A stretch of DNA of 39,978 nt from an uncultured cyanobacterium (GTDB lineage Bacteria; Cyanobacteriota; Cyanobacteriia; Thermostichales; Thermostichaceae): assembly GCA_937944885.1 (NCBI GenBank), contig CALFBB010000050.1:1-39978 (forward strand), in the 5' to 3' direction. The notes beneath the pieces are model-generated. The model worked only from the letters and a program-made list of their open reading frames with translations. It did not search any database and had not been told where the DNA came from. Shown piece by piece: positions 24,335-32,525 of the stretch. How positions within the stretch are numbered: position 1 is the stretch's first letter; each line of letters starts with the position of its first letter. The position numbers and the translations under genes are program-made.

Positions 24335-25741
24335 ATGAACGCCAAAACCATACACCCTTCAGGCTACCCCTGGTGGGCGGGCAATGCTCGATTTGTTGAC
24401 CTCTCCAATACTTTTATTGTGGCGCATGTGGCCCAAGCAGCCCTGATCATGGCCTGGGCGGGGGGGTTTACCTTGTTTGAACTGGCGAGGTTCTCACCTG
24501 ATTTGCCAATGTACGAGCAGGGGCTAATTTTGCTGCCTCATCTGGCTACATTGGGATGGGGAGTTGGTGCTGCCGGCCAAATTGTTGATACTTTCCCCTT
24601 CTTTGGGATTGGCTGTATTCATCTTGTGGCGGCTGGAGTACTAGCTTGGGGGGCTTATTTTCACCAAACAAAGCTGCCTGCCAACTTGGACATGGAGTTT
24701 GGCAAAGCTGCTAAGTTTCACTTTAGCTGGAATGATGCTAAGACGTTGGGTGTTATTTTGGGACATCACCTCTTGGTCTTGGGTTTGGCAGCCTTCCTGT
24801 TGGTAACCAAGGCAATGTTTTTCGGAGGTCTATACGATGCCACGATAGGTCAGGTGAGGCTGGTCAGTCAGCCCACGCTGGACTTTGCCACCCTTCTTGA
24901 CTATCGCACCCATCTTTTTGATGTCGATAACTTGGAAGACTTGGTGGGAGGGCATGTATATGTAGCAACTCTGCTTATTTTGGGAGGAATATGGCATATT
25001 GCGGTACCCCCCTTTGGTTGGGTTCAGGCTCGCTTTTTGTTCAATGCTGATGGGATTCTGAGTTACTCCCTGTTTGGAATTGCCCTGGCTGGTTTTGCTG
25101 CCTCTTACTACTGTGGATTCAACGATCTAGCTTATCCAGAGGTCTTTTATGGGCCAACTTTGCAGTTAAAGTCTGCTTTCACACCTTTCTATTTTGATCC
25201 CACCCAAACAGAGGCGGGGGCCTATTCATCCCGAGTCTGGTTGGCCAACGCACATTTCTATTTGGCTTTCTTTTTCCTACAGGGATCCCTGTGGCATTTT
25301 CAGCGAGCTATGGGCTTTGACTGGTCTAAGCTTTTTCAAGCTTGGCAGCAGGGTTGGCAGGAGGCGGGCTTATCTGAGTTTGTTTATCAGACAGTAGTGG
25401 AGATCCATTCCCGGGCTATGCCTGAGATTGACTATGAGCCGGCCTTTGCAACTCCGGCCTCTCTGGTTCCTAAGAAAGATGAAAACCATATCTATCAGCC
25501 ACCTCAGAGCAACGCCACCCCTTCTTTAACTCTACTGAATGGTGTGCGAAATACTCTTTATCAAGTTACCTATCATCTCAATCGCAACCTGTTTTATCAG
25601 GTGCCGACCTCTTCTTCTGATTTCAAGAAAACACCACTACAGGTGGAATATGGATCCCCAAAGGCAAAAATCAATTCTGGAGAATGCTTTCGGTCTTTGC
25701 CTACCACTATTTATGAACCCAGTAGGGCTCAGCTAAGCTAG
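24335..25741 (+). CDS. isiX: CP43-like chlorophyll-binding antenna protein IsiX, with C-terminal extension
   Basis: The 468-residue protein belongs to the IsiA/Pcb/CP43 family: about six membrane helices in residues 1-330 with helix histidines in [56 protein letters not shown] and [17 protein letters not shown] that can ligate chlorophyll. The loop before helix 6 is short, so it lacks the large CP43 loop and is an antenna, not a PSII core protein. Residues about 335-468 form a polar C-terminal extension not found in ordinary IsiA (about 340 residues). Its position after apcD4-apcB3 supports IsiX. ATG 24335 has AAGGA 7 bases upstream; GTG 24332 is adjacent. Confidence 0.85.
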   Translation: MNAKTIHPSGYPWWAGNARFVDLSNTFIVAHVAQAALIMAWAGGFTLFELARFSPDLPMYEQGLILLPHLATLGWGVGAAGQIVDTFPFFGIGCIHLVAAGVLAWGAYFHQTKLPANLDMEFGKAAKFHFSWNDAKTLGVILGHHLLVLGLAAFLLVTKAMFFGGLYDATIGQVRLVSQPTLDFATLLDYRTHLFDVDNLEDLVGGHVYVATLLILGGIWHIAVPPFGWVQARFLFNADGILSYSLFGIALAGFAASYYCGFNDLAYPEVFYGPTLQLKSAFTPFYFDPTQTEAGAYSSRVWLANAHFYLAFFFLQGSLWHFQRAMGFDWSKLFQAWQQGWQEAGLSEFVYQTVVEIHSRAMPEIDYEPAFATPASLVPKKDENHIYQPPQSNATPSLTLLNGVRNTLYQVTYHLNRNLFYQVPTSSSDFKKTPLQVEYGSPKAKINSGECFRSLPTTIYEPSRAQLS

Positions 25742-25800
25742 CTGGTCATCAATTCCAAGTGAGAGTTCTGAGTGAGAGTCTTTGCGGATCAATTCTCTCT

Positions 25801-25828
25801 AGAGAAGGCTTTGGCTTTCTCTTTTTTT
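25801..25828 (+). terminator. Rho-independent terminator after isiX
   Basis: AGAGAAGGC (25801-25809), loop TTTG and GCTTTCTCT (25814-25822) form a 9-bp stem with one G-T pair, followed by a T run to 25828. It lies 60 bases after the isiX stop and closes the apcD4-apcB3-isiX cassette. Confidence 0.85.
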
Positions 25829-26083
25829 AGTCTCTTTTTTCCACCTGTCAGTTAACCTCCTGTCAGCTAACCTAAGGAAGGACTGTTCTCCACCTGAAAG
25901 CCAACCGGTAGAGTTTTGTTTGACTCTACGTCATGATTGAGAGATAGCACGGACCAACCTACAGATCTTATGCGGGTCTCCAGCACCGGGTAGGTTACCA
26001 GAGACCTCTGCCAATACCCAAGCTGGCAGTAGCTGACATAAAGTCGGAAAAGGCTGTGCAGGATAACCGACAACTCAATAATT
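25829..26083. other. Gene-free gap between cassette terminator and methyltransferase gene
   Basis: Together with the isiX 3' end this makes a gene-free gap of 342 bases. It holds a tandem 15-base repeat starting CTGTCAG at 25845 and 25860. A minus-strand open frame of 68 codons from a TTG was not accepted as a gene. Nothing else is seen. Confidence 0.5.
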
Positions 26084-26722
26084 TTAGGTGCAGCGTCGCC
26101 CGATCACAGCATAAAAGGGATCCCCGCCCAGAAAACCAACCCAACTCAAGGGAGCCACCCGCTGGATAACCTGAACCACCTCAAACCCTGGCACCGACTC
26201 AAAATACCGCTGCACCCATTTCACCCGTTCCCCCTCGGAAGCATCCCGCCAGGCTTGAATGGCTTTCTGGAAAAACATGCGATTAGAGAAGCTGACAATA
26301 AAGATCCCTTGCGGTTTCAGAACTCGATAAACTTCGGCAAACACAAGCTCCGGCTGCTGCAGGTATTGTACCGAAACAGCATTGAGCACCGCATCAAAGG
26401 ATTGATCCGGCAGAGGTAAGATCGGGTTTTGGTTCAGGTTTTGGATAAAAAAGTGGTCAAGCCTTGGATTGGCTGCTAGTTCTTCGCGGTTCATGCCATG
26501 CCCTTCCACATGGGCAAAGGTGATTTCCGGGGGCAAGTGGGAAACCCAACTGCTCATCAGATCCAAAATTCGCGTCTGGGGCCGCAAGTACTTGCGATAC
26601 AGATCCGTAAGCTGCCCGATAAACCCAGAATCCACATGGGTCACAAAGCGGGGATAGTCGTAGAAAAGGCTGTCATCGCTAGGATCTAACTTGGAGCGCT
26701 GCCAATCGTTCAGAAGTGCCAT
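26084..26722 (-). CDS. Class I SAM-dependent methyltransferase
   Basis: The 212-residue protein has a Rossmann methyltransferase core (Methyltransf_11 type): motif I region TRILDLMSSWVSHLP, the acidic-loop counterpart HVEGHGMNREEL, motif IV LPDQSFDAVLNAVSVQYL, and VFAEVYRVLKPQGIFIVSFSN. Motif I lacks the usual GxGxG, so cofactor binding is somewhat unusual. The substrate is unknown. The N-terminal segment FYDYPRFVTHVD is conserved in cyanobacterial and plastid homologues, as I recall. It stands alone on the minus strand. Confidence 0.8.
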   Translation of the reverse strand: MALLNDWQRSKLDPSDDSLFYDYPRFVTHVDSGFIGQLTDLYRKYLRPQTRILDLMSSWVSHLPPEITFAHVEGHGMNREELAANPRLDHFFIQNLNQNPILPLPDQSFDAVLNAVSVQYLQQPELVFAEVYRVLKPQGIFIVSFSNRMFFQKAIQAWRDASEGERVKWVQRYFESVPGFEVVQVIQRVAPLSWVGFLGGDPFYAVIGRRCT

Positions 26723-26842
26723 ATCAGCAAGGTCTGTTGCAAAGCTTAATTAAACCTAACATTTTGGAATCCTATCGTAGGGGGGTGGCGTGATAGCTTA
26801 GCAGAGCAACTGTGGTTATTTTGCAGGGAACTGCTTACTGTG

Positions 26843-27055
26843 ATGTCTGCTTCCTACTCTTCTTCGGCAACGCTCATCTCCTCTGGCTCTGGCCTCCTGC
26901 GCGAGTACGTGATAGAGTTGCAGCTTCACATGGCCCTACAAGCCCGTAGCCTTACCCCATCCTTGAGCTTGTCTCCGGAGCAGGATAGCCGTTTGGCCCT
27001 CTTGCAGCAGGCGCAAGCGGACATGGAAAAAACTGCCTCCCGTCAGTGGCTGTAA
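26843..27055 (+). CDS. Small hypothetical protein
   Basis: A 70-residue frame from ATG 26843 to the stop at 27053-27055. It has a Ser-rich start and two helical stretches (LLREYVIELQLHMALQA and SRLALLQQAQADMEKTA) with no Cys and no membrane segment. I do not recognise it. AGGGA lies 15 bases upstream, which is far for a ribosome-binding site. The amphipathic composition looks protein-like, but short length and a weak start keep this uncertain. Confidence 0.4.
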   Translation: MSASYSSSATLISSGSGLLREYVIELQLHMALQARSLTPSLSLSPEQDSRLALLQQAQADMEKTASRQWL

Positions 27056-27521
27056 ACAGGGGGATCCCATCCCAGTCGCAACCTCAGCTTGGATAGACCT
27101 ACGCGCCCGGGTTAAGTACTTGAGGTATTCCCTAGCCTATGGCAACTGCAGGCCTTGAAGTGGTTAAGTCAGTAGCAATATCTAGACTGAGGTTAGGTTT
27201 TCAGATTGCTGTGGCTTACCCAAAGATGGGATCCCACCCCAACAGGACTTTCCCAAGGCTGGGGGTGAAAGAATCTAAAAAAAAGATAATAAGGAAGGGT
27301 ATCCGGCCTTTTTTCTGAGATTCTAGTAACTGTGTTCAATACAGCTTATTAATGGAGCCTCTCTTTAATTGCTCTAGATCTTTCATAAGTCACTGATTGG
27401 TTATACTTGAGCCCCTTCCTGGGGCTTTTTTACTGGTTGATTTTCCGGGGGTCAGAAGGGATCCCCAACAATGGGGGGTTTTGGTGAAAGTCTAAGAATC
27501 CTTAATGAGGCTTGAAATGAC
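27056..27521. other. Gene-free region ending in a strong terminator; possible small RNA
   Basis: No protein gene is seen in 466 bases. The middle is A-rich (about 27275-27295), and further on there is a stretch with CAATACAGCTTATTAATGG (27337-27355). The region ends with the AGCCCC/GGGGCT terminator. Since the nearest upstream plus-strand gene stops 355 bases earlier, a separate small RNA is possible. I could not match it to Yfr1, 6S or tmRNA. Confidence 0.4.
27410..27431 (+). terminator. Rho-independent terminator
   Basis: AGCCCC (27410-27415) and GGGGCT (27421-27426) form a 6-bp GC-rich stem with a TTCCT loop, followed by T's to 27431. It is oriented for plus-strand transcription and has no adjacent plus-strand gene. 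Confidence 0.75.
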
Positions 27522-28472
27522 CTAGCAGTCTGTGGCAGGAACCTTTTTTTCCAACCAAGCAGCTATATAATCCGCCAGATCCACCCCTTCCAACTGGCAG
27601 ATTTCCCGTAGCATGGTTGGGCTGGTCACATTGACTTCAGTCAACTTTTCTCCAATGACATCAATCCCCACAAAGTAGAGCTTTTCCTGCCGCAGGACAG
27701 GTGCCAAGGCTGCGCACAAAGCCCGTTCTTTTTCCGTAATCTCAGTTTTCTCGACCCTACCCCCGGCAGCAACATTGCCGCGGAAATCGCCTTCGCCAGG
27801 CACCCGGTTGACAGCTCCAATTGGCTCCCCTTCCAGCAACAAAATTCGTTTATCCCCGGTCACTGCTTCCGGCAAATACTCCTGCACCATCACTGGCACC
27901 TGGCCAAATTGGGTGCTGATCTCCAGCAAGGAGTTGATGTTGGGATCCCCAGCACTGACCCGTAGGATCCCTTCCCCACCTTTGCCTCCTAGGGGCTTAA
28001 GCACCGCCTGTCCTTCCTGCTCGATAAACTGGCGCAGGAGCTTTTTGTTGCTGCTCACCCGCGTGCGTGGGATCCAATCCTTAAATTGCAGAGCATAGAG
28101 CTTTTCGTTGGCGGAGCGGATCCCGGCGGGATGATTGAGCACCAGGGTTTGGTGGGGAGAAAGACGATCCAACAGGTAGGTTGCATAGAGATAGGCCGTA
28201 TCCACCGGCGGATCCTTGCGCATCCAGACCGCCTGCATCTGCTTCAAGGGCATGAGCTGCTCTTGCTTCACCTCATACCAGGTATCCGCCCTCAGATCCA
28301 ACTCAATTTCCTGAACGGCTGCCCAGGTCTCCCCCTGATCCAAGTACAGATCCCGGATCCCAAGGCAAAAGACGCGGTGCCCCCGCTTCTGAAGCGCTTC
28401 CATGAGAGCAAGGCTGGTGTCATGGCCCACCTGTAATTGGGGCAAGGGATCGACAATGAAGGCTACCTGCAT
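27522..28472 (-). CDS. gshB: Glutathione synthetase
   Basis: The 316-residue ATP-grasp enzyme joins gamma-glutamylcysteine and glycine in the second step of glutathione synthesis in the cytosol. N-terminal MQVAFIVDPLPQLQVGHDTSLALM, the substrate-binding VWMRKDPPVD, the ATP-grasp loop VLKPLGGKGGEGI, and the C-terminal VGIDVIGEKLTEVNVTSPTMLREI are all characteristic, and the length is typical. No grxC neighbour is present. ATG 28472 has no strong Shine-Dalgarno. Confidence 0.95.
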   Translation of the reverse strand: MQVAFIVDPLPQLQVGHDTSLALMEALQKRGHRVFCLGIRDLYLDQGETWAAVQEIELDLRADTWYEVKQEQLMPLKQMQAVWMRKDPPVDTAYLYATYLLDRLSPHQTLVLNHPAGIRSANEKLYALQFKDWIPRTRVSSNKKLLRQFIEQEGQAVLKPLGGKGGEGILRVSAGDPNINSLLEISTQFGQVPVMVQEYLPEAVTGDKRILLLEGEPIGAVNRVPGEGDFRGNVAAGGRVEKTEITEKERALCAALAPVLRQEKLYFVGIDVIGEKLTEVNVTSPTMLREICQLEGVDLADYIAAWLEKKVPATDC

Positions 28473-28731
28473 GGATCACCGACGAAAGGCTGCCCTGAGT
28501 ATGCAACAAATCGCAGCTGATCCGGCCTTTCTGTCAAGGGTTTCTTCTCAAAGGACATAAGATAGGGAGCTTGTCAGCTACGGAAGCAGTTGTTGTCATT
28601 GGCTTCTTAATCTGCTCTTAACCTCTCTGGCCAGAACAGACGTTAGCTTAATTACTGAAACAACCTCCTTCTGCATCTGTCAAGCTTCTGTTGGTTTCTC
28701 TTCTCACCTACCTAATGGGGATCCCTGCTCC

Positions 28732-29460
28732 GTGACTGCTTCCTCTCCGGAATCCTCTTCACCAGTCCGCATTGAAAGTACGCGGGAGTTGCTGGCAGCC
28801 CTACGTGAGGGACGCTCTTTGCTAGGTGCCAATCTGGAAAATGCCTATCTCTCCCGAGGCTTATTCGACCGTATTCAGATGCCCAAAGCTAACCTACACC
28901 GGGCCAATTTACGCTCCATTAGCCTGCAACAGGCGGATCTGCGCTTGTGCAACTTTCGCCGCGCCGATGTAGAACGGGCGAACTTTGCCGCTTCAGATCT
29001 ACGCGGATCTAGCTTCAGCCAAGCTTTGGGTGATTACAGCAACTTCACAGCCGCCAGACTAGACAAAAGCAGCTTTCAAGGGGGCCGCTTCAGCTACTCG
29101 ATTTTTCGTGAGGCCAGCTTGGTTGCCGCCAATTTGATGGAGGGGAACTTTTTCAACAGCGATTTCCGGCAGGCCAACCTGTTTCGCTGTAACCTTTCCG
29201 GAGCAGCCTTAGTCAGCTGCCAGTTGCAATCTGCTAACCTGGAGCAGGCCATCTTGGTAGGCGCCAACCTCCAGGATGCGCAGCTTGATCAAATACGCTT
29301 TGCCGGTGCAGACTTTACCGATGCCAAGCTCTCGCCTGAGATGCGCAAGGTGTTGATCGAGACAGCAACAGGCACCAACGAGCTGACCCAGCGGGATACC
29401 CTTAACACACTCCTGTCAGGGCTACAGACCAAACCCCACAAGCTTTTTGGACTGCTCTAA
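28732..29460 (+). CDS. Pentapeptide-repeat protein
   Basis: The 242-residue protein has A(D/N)Lxx/AxFxx pentapeptide repeats over about residues 30-205 (such as ANLHRANLRS, LQQADLRLCNF, ANLFRCNLSGAAL), which form a right-handed quadrilateral beta-helix. A short helical N-terminus (STRELLAALREGRSLLGANL) and a non-repeat C-terminus (TNELTQRDTLNTLLSGL) flank it. No signal peptide is seen. The first codon is GTG. Such proteins are abundant in cyanobacteria; most have no known role. The C-terminal LTQRDTL segment recurs in cyanobacterial family members, as I recall. Confidence 0.85.
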   Translation: MTASSPESSSPVRIESTRELLAALREGRSLLGANLENAYLSRGLFDRIQMPKANLHRANLRSISLQQADLRLCNFRRADVERANFAASDLRGSSFSQALGDYSNFTAARLDKSSFQGGRFSYSIFREASLVAANLMEGNFFNSDFRQANLFRCNLSGAALVSCQLQSANLEQAILVGANLQDAQLDQIRFAGADFTDAKLSPEMRKVLIETATGTNELTQRDTLNTLLSGLQTKPHKLFGLL

Positions 29461-29520
29461 CCTGCAAGTTCAACTGGCGATTGATTGTTTCCCAATCCTT
29501 TGCCCTCCTGCTTGTAGCCG

Positions 29521-29740
29521 GGAACCTCCACTGCCCCCTAGGCCATTTCTGCCTGTGAGTTTTTGATTGAAAGGGTCATCACAACTTTCAACCTCTCCCC
29601 TAGGCTTGGATGAGGTCAGGAGCTACAGGTTGAATCTACAGGTTGAGCTATACCTTGCTCAGGAGAAACACAGTATTTTCGTCCATGGGCAATAGGACTT
29701 GACTGGAACGGTCACATGCTACCTATTGCTAACGGCGAGT
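29521..29740 (+). repeat. Diverged direct repeat, copy 1
   Basis: Shared words with copy 2 in the same order are CATTTCTGCCTGTG (29544-29557), GGTTGAGCTATACCTTGC (29641-29658), GGGCAATAG (29687-29695) and ACTTGACTGGAAC (29697-29709), then GCTAAC. An internal CTACAGGTTGA is itself doubled near 29622-29645. Confidence 0.75.
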
Positions 29741-29842
29741 GAGGCTGTGCCTACAAGAGCTGAAATCTCTGTGAATGCTCCGCTTATTAAGCGGCTTCCC
29801 TGGCCTGTTACCAGAGAGGGAGGCGGCATTCTCCCCTACTGC

Positions 29843-30085
29843 CAGGAACTTTTGCCTTTGCAGCACCCCAGGTCATTTCTGCCTGTGGGTTTTGGGTTGA
29901 AAGTGTTCATGCCAACTTTTGGCCTGTTCCCCACGTTTACAAATCGGGTGATGCCAGGACTTGCAGGTTGAGTTGTACCTTGCCAAGGAGGTCTTATATC
30001 TACCTAGACGCCCAGAGTTCTGGTCTGGTGGGCAATAGTGCCGTACTTGACTGGAACAAGGATACCCCCTCCGCCGCTAACTAGC
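29843..30085 (+). repeat. Diverged direct repeat, copy 2
   Basis: It carries CATTTCTGCCTGTG (29874-29887), GGTTGAGTTGTACCTTGC (29966-29983), GGGCAATAG (30030-30038) and ACTTGACTGGAAC (30045-30057), 330 to 348 bases after the copy 1 counterparts. Indels separate the matched words, so it is an old duplication or two insertions of one family. Confidence 0.75.
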
Positions 30086-30213
30086 CAATGACGCTTCCCG
30101 TCCATTCGTAGGATGCGCGGCGCCGTTGCTCAAAGTCTCTCTAGGAAGACTGAGGTACTTGACCTGGCCTTTTTTTGTCGGCTCCCGGTACTGTCTCAGC
30201 CAGCAGCGACTGG

Positions 30214-30450
30214 CTAAAACTGATTCAGATCAATCCCTGCTTCACGAGCCATAGCCCCAACCCCTTTTGCTTTCAGGGTCTTGAGGGCCTTGGCGGAAAG
30301 GCGCAGGCGCACAAAGCGTTTACCCTCTTCCCACCAGATACGCTTCCACTGCAGGTTAACCTCCTGCAGGCGCTTGGTGCGTCGGTGGGAGTGGGAGATG
30401 GAAAAAGCGTTGTTCCGCTTCTTATCGGTCAGTTGGCAGCGACGCGCCAT
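30214..30450 (-). CDS. rpmB: 50S ribosomal protein L28
   Basis: The 78-residue basic protein has the L28 pattern: [59 protein letters not shown]. It is a structural protein of the large ribosomal subunit. Length matches cyanobacterial L28. It follows a conserved cyanobacterial gene on the same strand with a 24-base gap. Confidence 0.96.
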   Translation of the reverse strand: MARRCQLTDKKRNNAFSISHSHRRTKRLQEVNLQWKRIWWEEGKRFVRLRLSAKALKTLKAKGVGAMAREAGIDLNQF

Positions 30451-30474
30451 CGGCTCGGGGTGAACTCAGCTTAG

Positions 30475-30831
30475 CTATTTTAGGGTATCTTTTTGCTGAG
30501 CAGCAAGCTGAAGTTGGCTCTGCAACTGGGCTAACTCGGCTCTAAGCTGGTCAAAAGTTTGCTGGCAATGGTTAACACTTTTCAGCGGTAATTCCTCATT
30601 CTTAGCAATGCAGGTCACCTGGATAGAACCATCTGCACTCTTTCGATCCATCAGCACCTCCACAGTCACCAACTTGGTGTAGGGAGTTTTTCCTGGCGGC
30701 TCACCCGCTACCCAGTAGTCGGAGCTGTTGTGAAGGACAGTCAGTTGACAGCGCTCCAGAATGGCGCGAATCGACTCGCTCAACTGTTCGGCTGAGCCCA
30801 TAAGCTGGGTCACGCAGGAATATCGAGCCAT
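30475..30831 (-). CDS. Conserved cyanobacterial protein of unknown function
   Basis: From ATG 30831 (MARYSCVTQLMGSAEQLSES) the protein has 118 residues. Middle segments SDYWVAGEPPGKTPYTKLVTVEVLMDR and IAKNEELPLKSVNHCQQTFDQL look like a family I recall only from cyanobacteria; there is no named domain. The C-terminus is a Gln/Leu-rich helix that could form a coiled coil (about 92-115). An upstream in-frame start at 30867 adds 12 hydrophobic, unconserved residues and is less likely. It lies just before rpmB and may be co-transcribed with it. Confidence 0.7.
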   Translation of the reverse strand: MARYSCVTQLMGSAEQLSESIRAILERCQLTVLHNSSDYWVAGEPPGKTPYTKLVTVEVLMDRKSADGSIQVTCIAKNEELPLKSVNHCQQTFDQLRAELAQLQSQLQLAAQQKDTLK

Positions 30832-31133
30832 AGGAGAAGCAAGCCACCAAGGCCATCCTACCACCAACTTTTCAGATTCTGGCTGGGTTCACTCGGAGTA
30901 AGAGATTTTGATGCTCTCCCCCCAACCCTAACGGGTAGGGTCGGAGATCCCTGTTTCACAGACCCTTAACTCGATTGGGTTACCCCAACCCCCGTGAGAC
31001 CGTCTCCGCAGGCATTGTAGAAAAAATTGCGCTCAAGAGTAACCCACGTCGGTTCTGCCCAGCCTTTCGGAGATTGGCCGAGTCCGTTACAACAGAAGCA
31101 AAGCCCTGTATGCTCCTCACTTGGAGACAAGAT

Positions 31134-32243
31134 ATGCTTCTGGTTTCCTCTCTGGGTCGTTTGCTTCCCCTATTGGGGTTTCTGAGTGTGGGGTGGATGG
31201 CGGCGGCGGCTCCTAGCCAAGCGCAACCCTTTCAAGCCGGGGATCTGGATGGGGATGGCCGTTTGACTGTACAGGATCTCAACCTGTTGGGCGCCTATTT
31301 ACGCGGGGAACGGAGCCTAACAGACGACCAGATTCGTGCAGCCGATGTCAATCAAGATGGCCGCATCACAGAAGCCGATTGGCTCTTGTTGCAGCAGCGC
31401 ATTCAGGTGGCAATAGATGCTCCTACCGGCCAGGTGCGCTTAGACTCTGCCTATTCTGGCCAGGTGGTGGATCGCCTAACGGGACAACCCTTAGCCGGTG
31501 TAGAAGTAGCTATTCCTGGAGCCGGCATTTCGGTGCGCACCGATGCTCAGGGGCGTTTCCGCTTGCCCGGCCCTGTACCTGCTGAAGAAATCTTGGTAGC
31601 CCGCCTAGAAAACTACTTGCCTTACTCCCAAAGCACCGGCAGTGGCCAAGCCACCGGGGATCAACCTCTGCAACTGCAGCTAGAGCGCTGGGATCCAAAC
31701 ACCACCTTTGTTTTGGAAGCTAATGTTATTCGTCTGGGAGACAACCAATATTCACCGGAATCGGCTGCTGCCGGCCAATTTTTGGCCCCGGCCAAAGGGG
31801 TGGATCTCACCCGCTCCTTTACTCTGCAGCAAATGCCCCCCCGCCCGCCCATTCTGCGGATTGGATCCCTCATCGGGCTGGATACTGCCGCAGCCTATCA
31901 AGCCGGTCAATCCCGGATTCCGAGCGCCAATATGTCGCCTATGCAGGTGATCCTCAATGGAGTCGAGGTGGCGCAAATTCACTTAGGTGGAGACAACCTG
32001 CGGATTCCCTTGCCTCTTGACCATCTCCGCCTCGGCCTGAATACAGTTACCCTGCGTACCGGTAAAACAGTGGTTCACCCTGTCGCCCGGGGCGGGCCGC
32101 AGGTACCCGTTAGAATTCCTCTACTGGGGGGATCCCTACAAATTTCTGTACCCGTGGGGAGTAGCGGGAGGTCATCAGGAGGTGCTTGGGTGGACTATGA
32201 CGATGTGCAGCTAGCCAATGTAACCATCGAGATTCCCAATTGA
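31134..32243 (+). CDS. Secreted protein with dockerin-like EF-hand pair and carboxypeptidase-regulatory-like domain
   Basis: From ATG 31134 (GGAGA six bases upstream) the protein has 369 residues. The N-terminus is a signal peptide ending near AAAAPSQAQ. Two calcium-loop repeats follow, DLDGDGRLTVQDLNLL and DVNQDGRITEADWLLL, spaced as in type I dockerins. Next is a beta-sandwich of the CarboxypepD_reg type (GQVVDRLTGQPLAGVEVAIPGAG, then VRTDAQGRFRLPG), and a C-terminal beta-rich region. It is probably periplasmic or outer-surface and calcium-binding. No cohesin partner is visible here. Starts at 31110 and 30975 are in frame but less supported. Confidence 0.75.
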   Translation: MLLVSSLGRLLPLLGFLSVGWMAAAAPSQAQPFQAGDLDGDGRLTVQDLNLLGAYLRGERSLTDDQIRAADVNQDGRITEADWLLLQQRIQVAIDAPTGQVRLDSAYSGQVVDRLTGQPLAGVEVAIPGAGISVRTDAQGRFRLPGPVPAEEILVARLENYLPYSQSTGSGQATGDQPLQLQLERWDPNTTFVLEANVIRLGDNQYSPESAAAGQFLAPAKGVDLTRSFTLQQMPPRPPILRIGSLIGLDTAAAYQAGQSRIPSANMSPMQVILNGVEVAQIHLGGDNLRIPLPLDHLRLGLNTVTLRTGKTVVHPVARGGPQVPVRIPLLGGSLQISVPVGSSGRSSGGAWVDYDDVQLANVTIEIPN

Positions 32244-32292
32244 GTCAGTAGACCAACGATATCTCAGGTCCCATAATCAAGCTCCCAAAAAC

Positions 32293-32315
32293 AGGGATCC
32301 CCCGCAGGGATCCCT
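32293..32315. terminator. Hairpin between convergent genes, likely bidirectional terminator
   Basis: AGGGATCC (32293-32300) and GGATCCCT (32308-32315) form an inverted repeat made from two GGATCC palindromes. It is followed by CGTTTAAT on the plus strand and by GTTTTTG on the minus strand. It lies between the dockerin-like gene and psaI. Confidence 0.55.
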
Positions 32316-32360
32316 CGTTTAATCCGCAAGAATGAACTTACCCTGAGTATCGAGCTGAGG

Positions 32361-32474
32361 CTAATCCCGCTCGATATAGAGAAAGAGGACAGCCATACCA
32401 GCAGCAGGTAACAACCAGCAAACAATGGGAATCAAAATCCAAGGAAGGTAGGCAGCAGCGTAAGAACCGGTCAT
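32361..32474 (-). CDS. psaI: Photosystem I subunit PsaI (subunit VIII)
   Basis: A 37-residue single-helix protein beginning [19 protein letters not shown] and ending LFLYIERD, which matches PsaI closely. It sits at the PsaL/PsaM side of photosystem I and supports trimer formation. It follows psaL after 51 bases and is probably on the same transcript. A longer frame covering this place in another phase is not a gene. Confidence 0.93.
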   Translation of the reverse strand: MTGSYAAAYLPWILIPIVCWLLPAAGMAVLFLYIERD

Positions 32475-32525
32475 GAGAAATGCTCCTGTCGAGTAAGCGA
32501 ACAACAAACGGTTGGCTCTTCAACC

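Larger units (their letters stand above)
29461..30213. other. Large gene-free region with a diverged direct duplication
   Basis: The 753 bases hold no convincing gene in any frame. A segment at about 29521-29710 is repeated, with changes, at about 29845-30060 (see repeat entries). No GGATCC occurs. A weak T run at about 30170 (GGCCTTTTTTTG) may end a plus-strand RNA. The function could be non-coding RNA or a decayed mobile repeat. Confidence 0.6.

Noticed and set aside
25867-26073. 68-codon minus-strand open frame next to the methyltransferase gene
   Set aside because: It starts with TTG, has no clear ribosome-binding site, resembles nothing I know and overlaps a tandem repeat region.
27337-27355. 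ATACAGCTT word as a third copy of the apcD4/isiX box
   Set aside because: Only 8-9 bases match, the second half-site is missing, and no antenna gene follows.
29699-29971. 90-codon plus-strand frame in the duplicated gene-free region
   Set aside because: The duplication does not keep the frame between copies, composition is not protein-like and there is no ribosome-binding site.
32338-32523. 61-codon minus-strand frame over psaI
   Set aside because: psaI in another phase matches the known protein over its full length; this frame is a shadow.
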